From the NCBI GenBank assembly GCA_025765615.1, contig JAIVFJ010000066.1:186001-250000 (forward strand): a stretch of DNA of 64,000 bases, read 5' to 3'. The position numbers and the translations under genes are program-made. The stretch comes from Zopfochytrium polystomum. Its lineage: Eukaryota; Chytridiomycota; Chytridiomycetes; Chytridiales; Chytridiaceae. Positions within the stretch are counted from its first letter, which is position 1; each line of letters begins with the position of its first letter. Of this stretch, positions 54,092-64,000 are shown piece after piece. The notes under the pieces were generated by a model. The model saw only the letters and a list, made by a program, of their open reading frames with translations, searched no databases and was not told the origin of the DNA.

Positions 54092-57000
54092 GGGGCAATT
54101 CCCTGGACCCTCCTCCAAGCTGCCCCTGTTTCATCACCACCACCAGCACCACAAACACCTCAGATTCCAAGCCCCACCAACTCACCATGGATGTCAAGAT
54201 TCAACTCTCACCCAAGTCAACCATCACAACCAAGGCCCTTATAGACTCTGGATCATCCTGCAACATCATTGATGCCACCCTTGCCAAGTCTTGTGCCATT
54301 CCCACCATCAAGAAATCCACACCCCTCAAGGTCCACTTTGCCAATCATGCTCTGTTCAAGGAAATCAGCCATGAAACCAAGCTAAACCTCCACATCCAAG
54401 ACTTTCCACCATCCATGGTCAATCTGGAAGTATTGGATCTTGGCTCACCCACATTCTCTGTCATCCTGGGATTACCATGGCTGCAAGCCCAGAACCCTGC
54501 CATTGATTGGGTCACTGGTCAAGTCCAACCTCCACCAATTGGAACAGTCACCCAAAACTCAAGTCAAGCCCCCAAGTCTCATGCTCTCAAGCCCTTGATT
54601 CAAGATTCACAGCCAGCCAAGACTCAAGTTCCACAGTTCACAGTTCACAGTCAAGATTCAAGTAGAGCTCATAGAGCTCACAGTCATGGCCATGACTCTT
54701 GTTCACAGAACCCACAGTCAAAGATTCAAGTACCACAGTTCACAGTCCACATTCAAGATTCAAGTTCCACAGCTCACAGTCTTTGCCAAGAACAGAACTC
54801 TCAGTCAAAGATTCAAGAATCACAGTTCCCAGTCAAGAATTCAAGCCCCACTGCTGAAGAGCACAGGAACTTGGACCCATCAGACCTTTTGCTGGCATCC
54901 AAGCTACCAAAAGAATATCTCCCTTATGCTGACGTGTTTTCCAAGACCAAGGCAGACCTGCTACCAGCTCAGAGGCCTTATGACTGTGAAATCCCACTCA
55001 AGGATGAAACTTGCAGCCCACCTTTCAAGCCACTGTACCACCTCTCTCCACCAGAAGCCAAGGCCCTCCAAGAATACATTGAAGAAATGCTGAACAAGGG
55101 ATTCATCCAACCTTCCAAGTCACCAGCTGGAGCTCCCATCTTTTTTGTCAAGAAGAAGGATGGGGGACTGAGACCCTGTGTGGACTACAGAGATCTCAAT
55201 GAGATGACAGTCAAGAACCGCTATCCACTGCCTCTCATCTCTGAATTACTGGACAAACTGAGCCATGCAAGGATATTTTCCAAGATTGACCTCAGAGGTG
55301 CCTACAATTTGGTCAGAATTAAGCCCCAGGATCAATGGAAGACTGCCTTCAGATGCAAATACGGTCACTTTGAGTACTTGGTTATGCCCTTTGGACTTAC
55401 CAATGCTCCAGCTATTTTCCAAGGCATGATGAATGACATCTTCAGGGATATTCTGGACCTTTTTGTCATTGTCTACCTGGATGATATCCTGGTATTTTCA
55501 TCTGACACTGCAAGCCATATGGGACATGTCAAGACTGTCTTGGAGAGACTCAGACAGCATCACCTCTATGCAAAGCTGGAGAAGTGTGAATTCCACAAGA
55601 CCTCCATTGAGTTTTTGGGGTTCATTGTGTCTGACAAAGGGATCTCCATGGCACCAGACAAGATCCAAACTATTCTTGAATGGAAGGCTCCAAATTCCAT
55701 CAAGGATGTTCAAAGCTTCCTTGGATTTTGCAACTTCTACAGAACCTTCATTGCCAACTATTCTGCCATAGCCAAGCCTCTCACTGATCTCACCAAGAAG
55801 ACCACCAAGTTTGAATGGACCCCAGCAGCAGAGCAAGCCTGGCTAGCTCTTAAGACAGCAACCACAAGTGCACCACTCCTTAAGCATGTGGATCCCTTGC
55901 TTCCCTTCACCTTGGAAACTGATGCCTCAGACTATGCCCTTGGCGCTGTTCTGTCCCAGCCAAGCTCTCAGGACCCCTCTGCTCCTCTGCATCCAGTGGC
56001 AAATTACTCCAGGAAGCTGAACAGTGCTGAGTGTAACTACACAGTCCATGACAAGGAGTTGCTTGCAATTGTGGAAGCATTCAAATTCTGGAGACACTAC
56101 TTGGCTGGTTCTAAAGGCATCTCTGTCTATTCTGATCACAAGAACCTCACCTTCTTCAGGGCAAGGAGGTTGCTCAAGCAGAGGCATGCCAGGTGGGCTG
56201 AACTGCTCTCTGAGTATGACTTTAAGCTGTGCTATTCTCCTGGCCACCTTAACACTGTGGCTGATGCCCTGTCAAGAAGAACAGACCTTGCACCTGAAGG
56301 GGGAGATGGTTTCACCCCACCATCCAAGACACACCTTTCATTGCTTCCTGACAGTGTGTGGGCCCATGCTATTTCCAAGGACCCCAAGCCTCACAAGATT
56401 CAAATCAGCCAAGAAGAGGAAAAACTTGAGATACTCAAGACAAGGCATGATGCAGCAACAGCTGGACACCCAGGAGAGCACAAGACATATGAGCTTGTTT
56501 CCAGAGACTTCTACTGGCCAGGCATGAGGAAGTACATCAAGAACTATGTCAGCAGCTGTGAAACCTGTCAAAGAAACAAATCCAGCAGACACAAGCCCTA
56601 TGGACTTCTGGAGCCCCTCCCAATTGCCATCAGCCCTTGGTCATCAATATCCATGGACTTCATTGTGAAACTGCCCCCATCCCATGGATTTGACTCTATC
56701 CTTGTTGTCATCTGCAGAAGGACAAAGTTGGCCCATTTCATCCCCTGCACTGAGAATATAGATGCACAAGGAACAGCAGACCTGTTTTTGCAGCACATAT
56801 TCAGGCTCCATGGGCTGCCTCAGTCAATCGTCAGTGACAGAGGACCACAGTTCAGATCTCAATTTTGGAAAGCACTCACAGCAGCCCTTGGAATCAAGTC
56901 TCAACTGTCAACTGCTTATCACCCTCAGACTGATGGACAAACAGAAAGAACAAACCAGACTCTGGAGCAGTATTTGAGGTGCTATGTCAGCTATCAACAG

Positions 57001-57726
57001 GATGATTGGCCCACCCTCCTTCCACTGGCAGAATTTGCTCTCAACAATTCTCTCCACTCAAGCACCCAGCTATCTCCTTTCTTTGCAACCTATGGCTTCA
57101 ATCCAAGAGGAGATCTTCTGGGACAAGAGACCCTATCCAATGTCCAAGCTCCTGCTGCGGCTTCACACTTACATAAGCTCAAGATCATCAACTCCTTCCT
57201 GGACTCCACCCTGAAGCAAGCCCAAGAAGATGCCTCAAGATTTGCCAACACTCACAGAATGGACCATGACCTTGCTGTGGGTCAGCAAGTTTGGCTTCTG
57301 AGGAAGAACTTGCAGACCAAAAGACCAAGTCCCAAGCTAGACAACCTCAAGTTGGGTCCTTTCAAGATCTTGGAGCAAATCAATCCAGTCACCTTCAAGC
57401 TGGATCTCCCTGCATCCATGAAGATCCACCCAGTTTTCCATGTCAGCCTTTTAGAGAAGTTTGTGGCCAATTCCATTCCAGGCAGAGTTGTTCCTCCTCC
57501 TCCTCCAGTTGAGGTAGAAGGTGAAGAGGAATTTGAGGTTGAACAAATCTTGGATGCCAAGTGGTTTGGAAGGACACTCAAGTTCCTTGTTAAGTGGAAA
57601 GGTTACTCAGATGCTGACAACACCTGGGAACCTGAGTCAAACCTCACTCACTGCCAAGACCTTCTGCTCAAGTTCAAGACCAGGTACCCCACCAAGTTGC
57701 AGAAGAGGCCTAAAAGGGGGAGATGA
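53959..57726 (+). CDS. pol: Retrotransposon Pol: protease, RT, RNase H, integrase, chromodomain
   Basis: Open from 53959 in the -1 frame relative to gag, stop TGA 57724-57726, no internal stops. Residue numbers are counted from 54007. The protease has LIDSGSS (D about 80). The reverse transcriptase has VDYRDLNEMTVKNRYPLP, KIDLRGAYNLVRI, FGLTNAPAIF and YLDD (490-493). RNase H has TLETDASDYALGAVLSQ, DKELLAIVEAF and VYSDHKNL. Integrase has an HHCC finger (HPGEHKTY through CETCQRNK) and D884, D944, E980 with D(35)E spacing (SMDF, VSDRGPQF, TDGQTERTNQ). The chromodomain from about 1178 (LDAKWFGRTLKFLVKWKGYS, NTWEPESNL) can steer integration to marked chromatin. There is no ATG at the frame start, so it is probably made as a Gag-Pol fusion. 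Confidence 0.95.
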   Translation, partial: GSSEPRGENKEGPAGTVFLLWLQGACCQGLPKEEAPKLPGPGSLRGNSLDPPPSCPCFITTTSTTNTSDSKPHQLTMDVKIQLSPKSTITTKALIDSGSSCNIIDATLAKSCAIPTIKKSTPLKVHFANHALFKEISHETKLNLHIQDFPPSMVNLEVLDLGSPTFSVILGLPWLQAQNPAIDWVTGQVQPPPIGTVTQNSSQAPKSHALKPLIQDSQPAKTQVPQFTVHSQDSSRAHRAHSHGHDSCSQNPQSKIQVPQFTVHIQDSSSTAHSLCQEQNSQSKIQESQFPVKNSSPTAEEHRNLDPSDLLLASKLPKEYLPYADVFSKTKADLLPAQRPYDCEIPLKDETCSPPFKPLYHLSPPEAKALQEYIEEMLNKGFIQPSKSPAGAPIFFVKKKDGGLRPCVDYRDLNEMTVKNRYPLPLISELLDKLSHARIFSKIDLRGAYNLVRIKPQDQWKTAFRCKYGHFEYLVMPFGLTNAPAIFQGMMNDIFRDILDLFVIVYLDDILVFSSDTASHMGHVKTVLERLRQHHLYAKLEKCEFHKTSIEFLGFIVSDKGISMAPDKIQTILEWKAPNSIKDVQSFLGFCNFYRTFIANYSAIAKPLTDLTKKTTKFEWTPAAEQAWLALKTATTSAPLLKHVDPLLPFTLETDASDYALGAVLSQPSSQDPSAPLHPVANYSRKLNSAECNYTVHDKELLAIVEAFKFWRHYLAGSKGISVYSDHKNLTFFRARRLLKQRHARWAELLSEYDFKLCYSPGHLNTVADALSRRTDLAPEGGDGFTPPSKTHLSLLPDSVWAHAISKDPKPHKIQISQEEEKLEILKTRHDAATAGHPGEHKTYELVSRDFYWPGMRKYIKNYVSSCETCQRNKSSRHKPYGLLEPLPIAISPWSSISMDFIVKLPPSHGFDSILVVICRRTKLAHFIPCTENIDAQGTADLFLQHIFRLHGLPQSIVSDRGPQFRSQFWKALTAALGIKSQLSTAYHPQTDGQTERTNQTLEQYLRCYVSYQQDDWPTLLPLAEFALNNSLHSSTQLSPFFATYGFNPRGDLLGQETLSNVQAPAAASHLHKLKIINSFLDSTLKQAQEDASRFANTHRMDHDLAVGQQVWLLRKNLQTKRPSPKLDNLKLGPFKILEQINPVTFKLDLPASMKIHPVFHVSLLEKFVANSIPGRVVPPPPPVEVEGEEEFEVEQILDAKWFGRTLKFLVKWKGYSDADNTWEPESNLTHCQDLLLKFKTRYPTKLQKRPKRGR
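57712..57723 (+). other. Polypurine tract
   Basis: AAAAGGGGGAGA, three bases (the pol stop TGA) before the 3' LTR. It is the plus-strand primer and also encodes the last residues of Pol. Confidence 0.85.
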
Positions 57727-58158
57727 TGTTATGAATCACCCTCTGGAAACCTCTGGAACCTTCTAGAACATTCCTTCATGGAACCTTCTGGAACCTTCTG
57801 GAACCTTCTAGAACATTCCTTCATGGAACCTTGTGGAACCTTCTGGAACCTTCTTTGCTTTCCTGACTTGTCTTGTTGTCATTGGTATCATTGGTATCAT
57901 TGTATTACTAATTGCTCTTTCTGGAACCTTCTTTGCATTCCTGACTTGTCTTGTTGTCATTGGTATCATTGGTATCATTGTATTACTAATTGCTCTTTCT
58001 GGAACTTTCTTTGAGTCTTGACAAGGAAGACTCTCCAAAGGTATAAAAGGGGGATGGGGGACCTGTCCCATCCCTCAAGTGAATTATTGTTTCCAATACA
58101 ATCATCACTCCTCTCAGTTCCTTGCCATGCCTTGCCTTGTCCTGCCATGTTCCTGACA
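57727..58158 (+). repeat. 3' LTR
   Basis: 432 bp, read as identical to the 5' LTR, followed by the target duplication AGCAC at 58159-58163. Confidence 0.95.
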
Positions 58159-58227
58159 AGCACAGGGTAAAAACCTCTCCTATATTATCTGCTTGAGCAG
58201 AGGAGGAGGAAACCTGTTGACACTGGA

Positions 58228-59543
58228 CGGGGGTCAAAAAAGCAATGGGTAAACGTTTCTCCACTTCGGCAAATCATAAAAAGACCACTTTAAAAAGCAA
58301 ACTCCTCTATAATTTATTAGCAAAACTTGTGCAAGCTGATTTGATCTGATTGAGATTATGTTAGTGCATATTTTTACAAAAGAGCAAGGCTGCCACTTGG
58401 CTGGGCAAGATTTTGGCATGATCCAGAATAAAGATATTAATATTGAGATGTTTCAGGGCAAGTCCCCTGTACTTTGTGTTCTACATACATAAAAAACATT
58501 TGCAGGAGTTTCCTTCCTTTATGAAGAAGAAATGCGCGAAGTTACATTGGGCATAAGCTAATTTTTTTTTGGGATGTTGTCAATGTGCTGAAAATGGGAA
58601 GCAAAGATATCAAATGTGGTACGTGCCACGGGGCCTAAAGGGTTAATAAGCAAATTTGGTCAAATATGCGAATATTTGCAATATTTGACTCAAAACAAAT
58701 GCGGTTTACACTTTTTCGCTAACTGTTTGTCAGTTAGGGATTCGAAACAAACTACTTGAACCATGTTCGGCGGTTGCCAACCTTAACTTCAATCACTCTG
58801 GATTTGTTGCGCCACAAGTATGATCGGACCCTGATAGCCTCAGAATTGTTGAGTTGCTAGATCAACTTTCCAAACCCCCCATGCTGGCTCTGTCCACACC
58901 TGCCGGTACATCCGCATCAGTAGACTTCTCTACTTCTGCGACGCTACTGTCTTGTGACTTTACGCAGCCATGCAGCCTTTGCTGATCACAGCTGCACACA
59001 ATGAGACAATTCATGGAAGTAGGCAAGCGAATGGCCAAACGTCTACTTTTCACTGGCCACGCCTCCAACTTGATATTCAACAATATATGTACAGACCTGT
59101 GATACCTGTCAACGTAATCGTATTGATGTTGTCAGGGATTCGGTCTTCTTCAATTCAGTGGTCCATTTGGTCCAGCAAATGTTTCTCACATAGGTGAAAC
59201 GCGCAGCTTGTTCCGCCTCGATCGATCGCTGAGTCCAGCTTTCTCGCCCTCACCCTGTTTTACTGCTTTCTTTTTTGTTTCTCTTTTTTTTTTTTTTTCT
59301 TCTTTGGATCGTGGACCTGACTTGCCTTTGAATAGTACGAATTCAATAGATACGGGAGTGTTCCGAGACTTTTGGACAATAGTAGGCGCTATTACTGCCC
59401 CTTGTGCCGACCCTCAATCCTCCAAAAAAACAAAAATTAAGGAAAAGAAAAGGAAATGGAAAACGCGAGCCCACGCGCGTTACGTAAACCTCAATACAAT
59501 AAAACTATCCCCCCTCTAACCACACCGAGGAACAATAAAAAAA
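58228..59543. other. Intergenic
   Basis: AT-rich DNA without a recognisable gene. The last 250 bases before 59544 are the likely promoter and 5' UTR of the next gene (T-run 59284-59299, A-rich leader). Confidence 0.5.
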
Positions 59544-62156
59544 ATGTCAAGCCCTTCCAGCCCAACGCCAGCGCGGTCGCCAAAGTCGCCGCCGCCGCCG
59601 ACGGGCGACTCTACTACCGACCACCCGGCCCAACCCGCGACAGCTTCACCCACGGCCGGCCCCTCGGCGCCCCCGGACCCGGGCGAGGGCGACGTGCAGC
59701 AGCAGCAGCCCCAACCGCCCCAGCCGTCGCTGCCGCCGCGCCGGCGCAACCGCATCCGCTCGCTCCTCGCGCAATCGTGGCAGGCGGTGGCCGCAGCAGC
59801 GCCGGCGGGCGGCGGCACGGCGGACGCGGTGGCCGCCCCCGCCAACCAACCGCCGCCGCCGTCGACCCCTCGTGCGCGGCACGCGTCCGCGGCACCGCAG
59901 ATCACGGCGCGATCGCCCCGTGCGCCGCTGAGCGAGCTGTCGCCCGCCCCCGCCGCCCCCGCCGCCCCCGCCGCCGCCGCCGCAGCAGCAGCGCCGACGA
60001 CGCGCGTCGCGCTCGCGGACGCGGTGGCGGCCGCGGTACGTGGCGCCGGCGGGCGGCTCGTTGCGGCGGCGGCGGCGGCCGTGGCGGGGGGGACGGCCGC
60101 GTCGTCGTCGCCGGGGTCCGTAGCTGGGTCCGGCGCGGCGTCGCCGTCGCTGTCTGTCGCTAGCGCGGGGGGTGGCGGCGGGGGCGGTCTGTTTCGCCAG
60201 CAGTTTCTCTTGAGCGGCGGCCAGCAGAGCCCGTTTGTCGGGGTGTTCAACAACGGCTGGATCGCCGGCAGCAACAACAATAATGTCAACAGCAGCAACA
60301 ACAATATCAATAACAACCAGAGCACTACGGGGAGCAGCAGTCGAGGGAGCAGCGTCAGCCGGCACAACAGCAGCCGGCATAGCAGTACAAGCAACCTGCC
60401 GCTTCTAGCCGGGATCGCTGCTGCTGCAGCTGCGGCCGCCGTGGCAGCCGCCGGAGGGCGGAAGGGCGGCCGCCGCGTGCTGGAGCCGACAGCCGAGGAG
60501 GAAGGGAGCGGGGCGCCGAGCAGCGGAGCAGCTGGGTCCGGTGGTGGCGGTGGGGGCAGCAGCACCGCGTGGTGGTGGGCGGTGCGGCGCCATCGCGCAG
60601 GGCTAAGGGAGGAGGACACGGTAGAGACCGAAGGTGGGCCGGGCACGGCAGGGGCTGCTACGTGCGAGCCGGGACGCGACTCGGTGAGCAGCGCGGGGTC
60701 CGTGCGGCCCGTTGTCATTCCGCGCGCGCCAGGGCCGTTGCAGCTCGAACGCGACCGCGCCGACGACGTTTGGGGCCAATCTGGATCGAGCCACGCCGGC
60801 CTTGCGCGAAACCGGCGCGCGGACGGAGAGCCGGCGGCGGCGGCGGCTCGCGATCTGATGGCGGAGGCGGCCGGGCAGCGAACGCCGCCCCGCACGTCGG
60901 AGACGACGCTGCGCGGCTCGTCCACGTCGCTCGCCGCCGCAGCGGGGGGCGAGGGCAAGCTCCCGCGCCCTCGCCCAAGCGCAAAAGCGCACGACGCCAG
61001 CCAGTTGCCACCCTCGGCGGAGCACCGCTCTTCGGCTTCCGCGGCGCCGCCGCCGGGAGTCGATTTTGACTCGCTGTTCACCGTGCTGCTGGCCGACATT
61101 TCCAAATCCATGAAGGAGCTGCCCGACAGCGGAGCGCCCAGCGACCCGGCGGCGGCGGCGCCAAACCAGCCGCCGCCCCCGCCGCCGCACCCACTCGCCT
61201 CGACGAACAGCACGCTGAACAACCTCCTGGACCTTCAGGAGTCGCTCGACGCGCTCGCGCAGCGGCGTCGGCGGCAGCAGCAGCAGCAGCATCACCGCAA
61301 CACAGTCGCGGGGATCGGTGCGTCGTGCGAGTCGGCACACGTCGGCGGCAGTGGCGGAAGGCAAGTGCGCGCAGCGACGGCGTCCGGCGGGTCTTCCGCG
61401 CGGCAGTCTCAGTGGACAAGCGGCGGCGGCGGCGGCAGAAGAAACCCTTTGCTGCGTCTCTTTTTTGTTGGGGCGGACCCGGCTTTGGCGGCGACGGCGA
61501 AACCAGCGGCCGCTGGACCGGAGGTGGGCAAGACGCCGGCGGTGCGGCCGCGGGAGGAGGCTGCGGTGCGTCCAGGGTCGCTGCGCCGTCGGATCCGCTC
61601 GCTCGACGAGCCGGTGCTCCGTGCGCCGGCGGCGGCGGCGGCGGGCAATCCATTCATTCTGCCGCGGGTACTGGAGCACGGCGCCGGCGGCGGCGGTGGT
61701 GCGAGCGGGACGGCCAGTCTCGTGCCCGCAGCAAGGGCGGGAATGTTGGTGGGCCGGCGGCCGCGTGTGGGGCGAGATGTCGCGGCGGCGGCGGCAGCGG
61801 CAGCGGCAGCGGCAGCGATGGATGTCGGTGCGTCCAGGACGGACGCAAAAGCCGCGACGGGACTTGGTTCGTCTGGCGCAGGAGAGCAGTGGTCAACGGG
61901 GCTTTCGGTTCGAGGGAGGTCGGCTTCTTCGTTGGTACCTTTCCCGACGCTTGCGTCGCCGTCTTCGAGCGGCCGTCTGCCCTTGCGAACTAGCGGGAGC
62001 AGCGGTTCAGCCGAAGGTTTGAGCGACAAGGTGCGCGATGAGGCGGAAGGGATGGAGATGACTCGCTTCGTGAAGGGCGTTAAGGTGCCGATGGCACCCA
62101 ACGAGATTGGCATCAAAAGCTGGGAATCTTGGTGCGCGGAAGAAGGTATTATGTGA
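59544..62156 (+). CDS. Large disordered protein of unknown function
   Basis: 870 aa, one open exon from ATG 59544 (preceded by AATAAAAAAA) to TGA 62154-62156. Mostly Ala/Pro/Gly/Ser-rich with Asn-rich (about residues 245-265) and His/Gln-rich patches. Parts that look structured are PPRRRNRIRSLLAQSWQAV (about 65-83), a short amphipathic stretch DFDSLFTVLLADISKSMKEL (about 508-528), LNNLLDLQESLDALAQRRRR and the C-terminal tail MTRFVKGVKVPMAPNEIGIK plus SWESWCAEEGIM. I do not recognise the family. The tail is the best query for a homology search. Absence of stops over 2.6 kb is helped by the very high GC, but the codon pattern and a clear ATG support it. AATAAA overlaps the stop codon. Confidence 0.65.
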   Translation: MSSPSSPTPARSPKSPPPPTGDSTTDHPAQPATASPTAGPSAPPDPGEGDVQQQQPQPPQPSLPPRRRNRIRSLLAQSWQAVAAAAPAGGGTADAVAAPANQPPPPSTPRARHASAAPQITARSPRAPLSELSPAPAAPAAPAAAAAAAAPTTRVALADAVAAAVRGAGGRLVAAAAAAVAGGTAASSSPGSVAGSGAASPSLSVASAGGGGGGGLFRQQFLLSGGQQSPFVGVFNNGWIAGSNNNNVNSSNNNINNNQSTTGSSSRGSSVSRHNSSRHSSTSNLPLLAGIAAAAAAAAVAAAGGRKGGRRVLEPTAEEEGSGAPSSGAAGSGGGGGGSSTAWWWAVRRHRAGLREEDTVETEGGPGTAGAATCEPGRDSVSSAGSVRPVVIPRAPGPLQLERDRADDVWGQSGSSHAGLARNRRADGEPAAAAARDLMAEAAGQRTPPRTSETTLRGSSTSLAAAAGGEGKLPRPRPSAKAHDASQLPPSAEHRSSASAAPPPGVDFDSLFTVLLADISKSMKELPDSGAPSDPAAAAPNQPPPPPPHPLASTNSTLNNLLDLQESLDALAQRRRRQQQQQHHRNTVAGIGASCESAHVGGSGGRQVRAATASGGSSARQSQWTSGGGGGRRNPLLRLFFVGADPALAATAKPAAAGPEVGKTPAVRPREEAAVRPGSLRRRIRSLDEPVLRAPAAAAAGNPFILPRVLEHGAGGGGGASGTASLVPAARAGMLVGRRPRVGRDVAAAAAAAAAAAAMDVGASRTDAKAATGLGSSGAGEQWSTGLSVRGRSASSLVPFPTLASPSSSGRLPLRTSGSSGSAEGLSDKVRDEAEGMEMTRFVKGVKVPMAPNEIGIKSWESWCAEEGIM

Positions 62157-64000
62157 ATAAAAATCATCATCATCATCATTTAGGGACGAAGGCGGTAGAT
62201 AGGGGCCGGAAGCGCACAAATGCGAGGGACATTCAACAATTGTATTTGAAGCATAATCGAGCTAACTTGAGGACCGAACATTTCTGTGTGAGACTGCAGC
62301 TGGTGTGCAGGGCGATATTCTTCTTGCCCAGAATGCAAGTGGTCGAAATGGCCTGCAGGTGAGAAACTTTCTGGTGATCCCAGCAAGTGCAGCACAGAAA
62401 TTGCTTCAAGAGTCAGAGAATCCTCTGTATGACCTACTTACTGTATACAATGTTAAACCATGTATTGTATGAATCTCAGATGCGCTGTGCTGGGCATATG
62501 CAGCATGCTGCGGTCCACCCAGTGAGGGATTGGTTCGGCGCCGTCCTGAAGAATTCCAACCTCTGTAGCGAATTTCGACTTAAGTGACCTCATTTTGAGC
62601 AATTCTTCGCATTTCCGAGCTTGTAAAACCATAACCCGCAATTTATTCCAAAGCTTCCCTTAATTTTTCCTGAATTGTCCCGAATTTCCCAGACTGTTTT
62701 CTCATTTCCTCCAAACTCGACTGCTGCTGAAGGTTTGGTAGTGACATGATGTGTCTTCGTTTTTTCCGTGTTTTGCGTTTTATTGTGATTTTGAATCCCT
62801 CCCTTTCACCATCATTGTTTTCATTTTCGCCCCTTGCCTTCCAGAACTTTTTCGTTTTGGAAAGGTGAATGTAACTCCCCAGCCTCTTCTATGCGGTGGC
62901 TACTATTTCTCCTGCGTGAAAGGCCGCTGCCAAAGTTATTTTCGACTTTCGACTTTGCCACCAGAACCTCCGGAGTTCGATCAGAGTGCACAAACCGCTG
63001 ATCGGTCAATTTTGACGACTTCACCCACTCAAGCATAGTCGACGTCCCTGCTCGGCCAAATTTCATGGTTACATTGTACTCATGCGTAGCTCTGCTTCTT
63101 GGCTACGTCATATCCAAAGCTAAACTCCTCCGGTAACCAATCCCCAAGGCAAGGCGTTCAACCGACACCGCTGTGGTCATCCCTCTTGGAATCTGTCCAC
63201 CACACCTGATGCTCCTCTGCAAAGTCGCTACCATTGGCAAAGTCGTTTATCGGGGCAGACTGGGAGGGTTCTGACGGGTGTTGCACACCTGTCTCAACCA
63301 TGGACAGGCTTCATCCCTTTTGTACGCCCACAGGCTGCACTGAGAACTCTCCATTTGTCCACCTCCTCTGTAAACAGACTGCCTCATCTTGGAACGTGTA
63401 GAGACAGACAAGCTTGTTGGAGTTCGCTCCGAGCGTTGGTAAACTTTAAAGCCAACTTAGGGGTATGACTCAAGTGTACCATAGTAGCACGAGTGATGTG
63501 CTGAAGTGGTGTCAACTGGAGTGTCACGAGAGTGTGTCGTGATGCTGATGTCACGGATTGGTAAGTTCGATGTTGGTAGTTTGAGACATGTCTGTTACAA
63601 TTATGGTGTTTTTAATGTTGGGTGTGTATCCAGTTGCTGCTGGGGGTTGCCCAGCTGTCCCCTTTCATAGCAGGGTGCCGGGAGCACAGTTGGGATGTAG
63701 AGGCACAACTTCGGACTCGGAGATGTCTGTAGCTTTTGACTATGGGCGTTGTTTGACTTTGGAGACGTTCAGGTGGCCCGGTTGGGAGACAAAGACACGC
63801 TGATGCGGCCAAAACTCCATGGAGTATGTGAGCAAAGAAGTTATCATGGCTCCAGATTAATTCCAATCACTTTGCTGGTGTAAAGCACAATGATGCGGCG
63901 CCCAGCCTGTCCAACACCAAATTTTGTGGGTGCTGGATCGGTCCCAGGCCACTTATTTAATCTTTGGTAGAGAAATGATGGCTTTTTGCGTCATTCCAGG
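62157..64000. other. Intergenic to window end
   Basis: A short ATC repeat at 62160-62180, then AT-balanced DNA with only short ORFs lacking domains. No known repeat from this window was found here. Confidence 0.5.

Larger units (their letters stand above)
52696..58158 (+). mobile_element. Full-length Ty3/gypsy chromovirus retrotransposon
   Basis: 5463 bp with two 432-bp LTRs (52696-53127, 57727-58158) that I read as identical, TG/CA ends, and the 5-bp duplication AGCAC at 52691-52695 and 58159-58163. Order: LTR, self-priming PBS, gag, pol (protease, RT, RNase H, integrase, chromodomain), polypurine tract, LTR. The protein order RT-RNaseH-IN and the C-terminal chromodomain place it among chromoviruses. 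The self-primer resembles the Tf1/sushi branch. It looks intact, and identical LTRs imply recent insertion. Relatives in the window: 14284, 16462, 52341. Confidence 0.96.
52536..58227 (-). mobile_element. LTR family B copy split by the full-length gypsy element
   Basis: The left part 52536-52695 starts TGTAAACAGTCTACTC and runs to GACCAGCAC. The right part 58159-58227 resumes AGCACAGGGTAAAAACC and ends near CTGTTGACACTGG. The two parts join into a normal family B LTR once the 5.46-kb element and one copy of the 5-bp duplication are removed; its own far end is lost. Confidence 0.85.

Overview
The window is eukaryotic nuclear DNA. Its protein genes are GC-rich and split by short GT-AG introns. 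AT-richer intergenic blocks are full of LTR fragments, microsatellites and a SINE-like insertion. A flagellar protein (CFAP58-like), a DASH-type cryptochrome/photolyase, a protein built from LQWWKDSGL-type ankyrin-like repeats and a chromodomain-bearing Ty3/gypsy element together suggest a zoosporic early-diverging fungus (chytrid or blastoclad type). That placement is inference; there is no rRNA or marker gene to settle it.

Layout. 1-1.1 kb: 5' part of an unidentified Ser/Pro-rich gene (minus), running off the left edge. 1.1-5.1 kb: repeats with two solo LTRs of one family, each with a perfect 5-bp target duplication. 5.2-12.5 kb: two minus-strand genes, an eight-exon CFAP58-like gene and a four-exon gene with two XRCC1-like BRCT domains. 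12.5-19.8 kb: repeat graveyard (LTR pieces, a SINE-like insertion with 17-bp target duplications, GA tracts). 19.8-22.2 kb: a broken nucleolin-like RRM/RGG gene (minus) head-to-head with the ankyrin-like gene (plus). 23.1-27.8 kb: CRY-DASH (minus) head-to-head with a taspase-1-like threonine protease (plus). 28.5-39.9 kb: a lysophospholipid acyltransferase (minus), a membrane-anchored fatty aldehyde dehydrogenase, a DUF4604/KIAA1143-like protein and a secreted type-B carboxylesterase (all plus). 40-47 kb: repeats. 47.4-49.9 kb: a Q/N-rich C2H2 transcription factor (minus, two exons). 52.3-58.2 kb: a three-level nest of LTR elements ending in a complete 5.46-kb gypsy chromovirus. 59.5-62.2 kb: a large disordered protein of unknown function.

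The retrotransposon is the most interesting item. Its two 432-bp LTRs look identical and are flanked by AGCAC duplications. Its gag and pol frames are open with all catalytic motifs present. Its U3 carries five arrays of exactly 5-bp-spaced GAA/TTC units, one of them eight units long, which is the layout of a very strong heat-shock element. Eleven bases at the expected transcript start are perfectly complementary to eleven bases just inside the 5' LTR, the hallmark of Tf1/sushi-type self-priming. I therefore read it as a probably recent, potentially heat-inducible, self-primed chromovirus. The same HSE layout survives in the older LTR copies in the window.

The cellular genes do not form a pathway. 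The acyltransferase, aldehyde dehydrogenase and esterase share a loose lipid/ester theme but lie on both strands with separate promoters. Exon boundaries were set by hand from splice signals and reading phase; each spliced model closes in frame.
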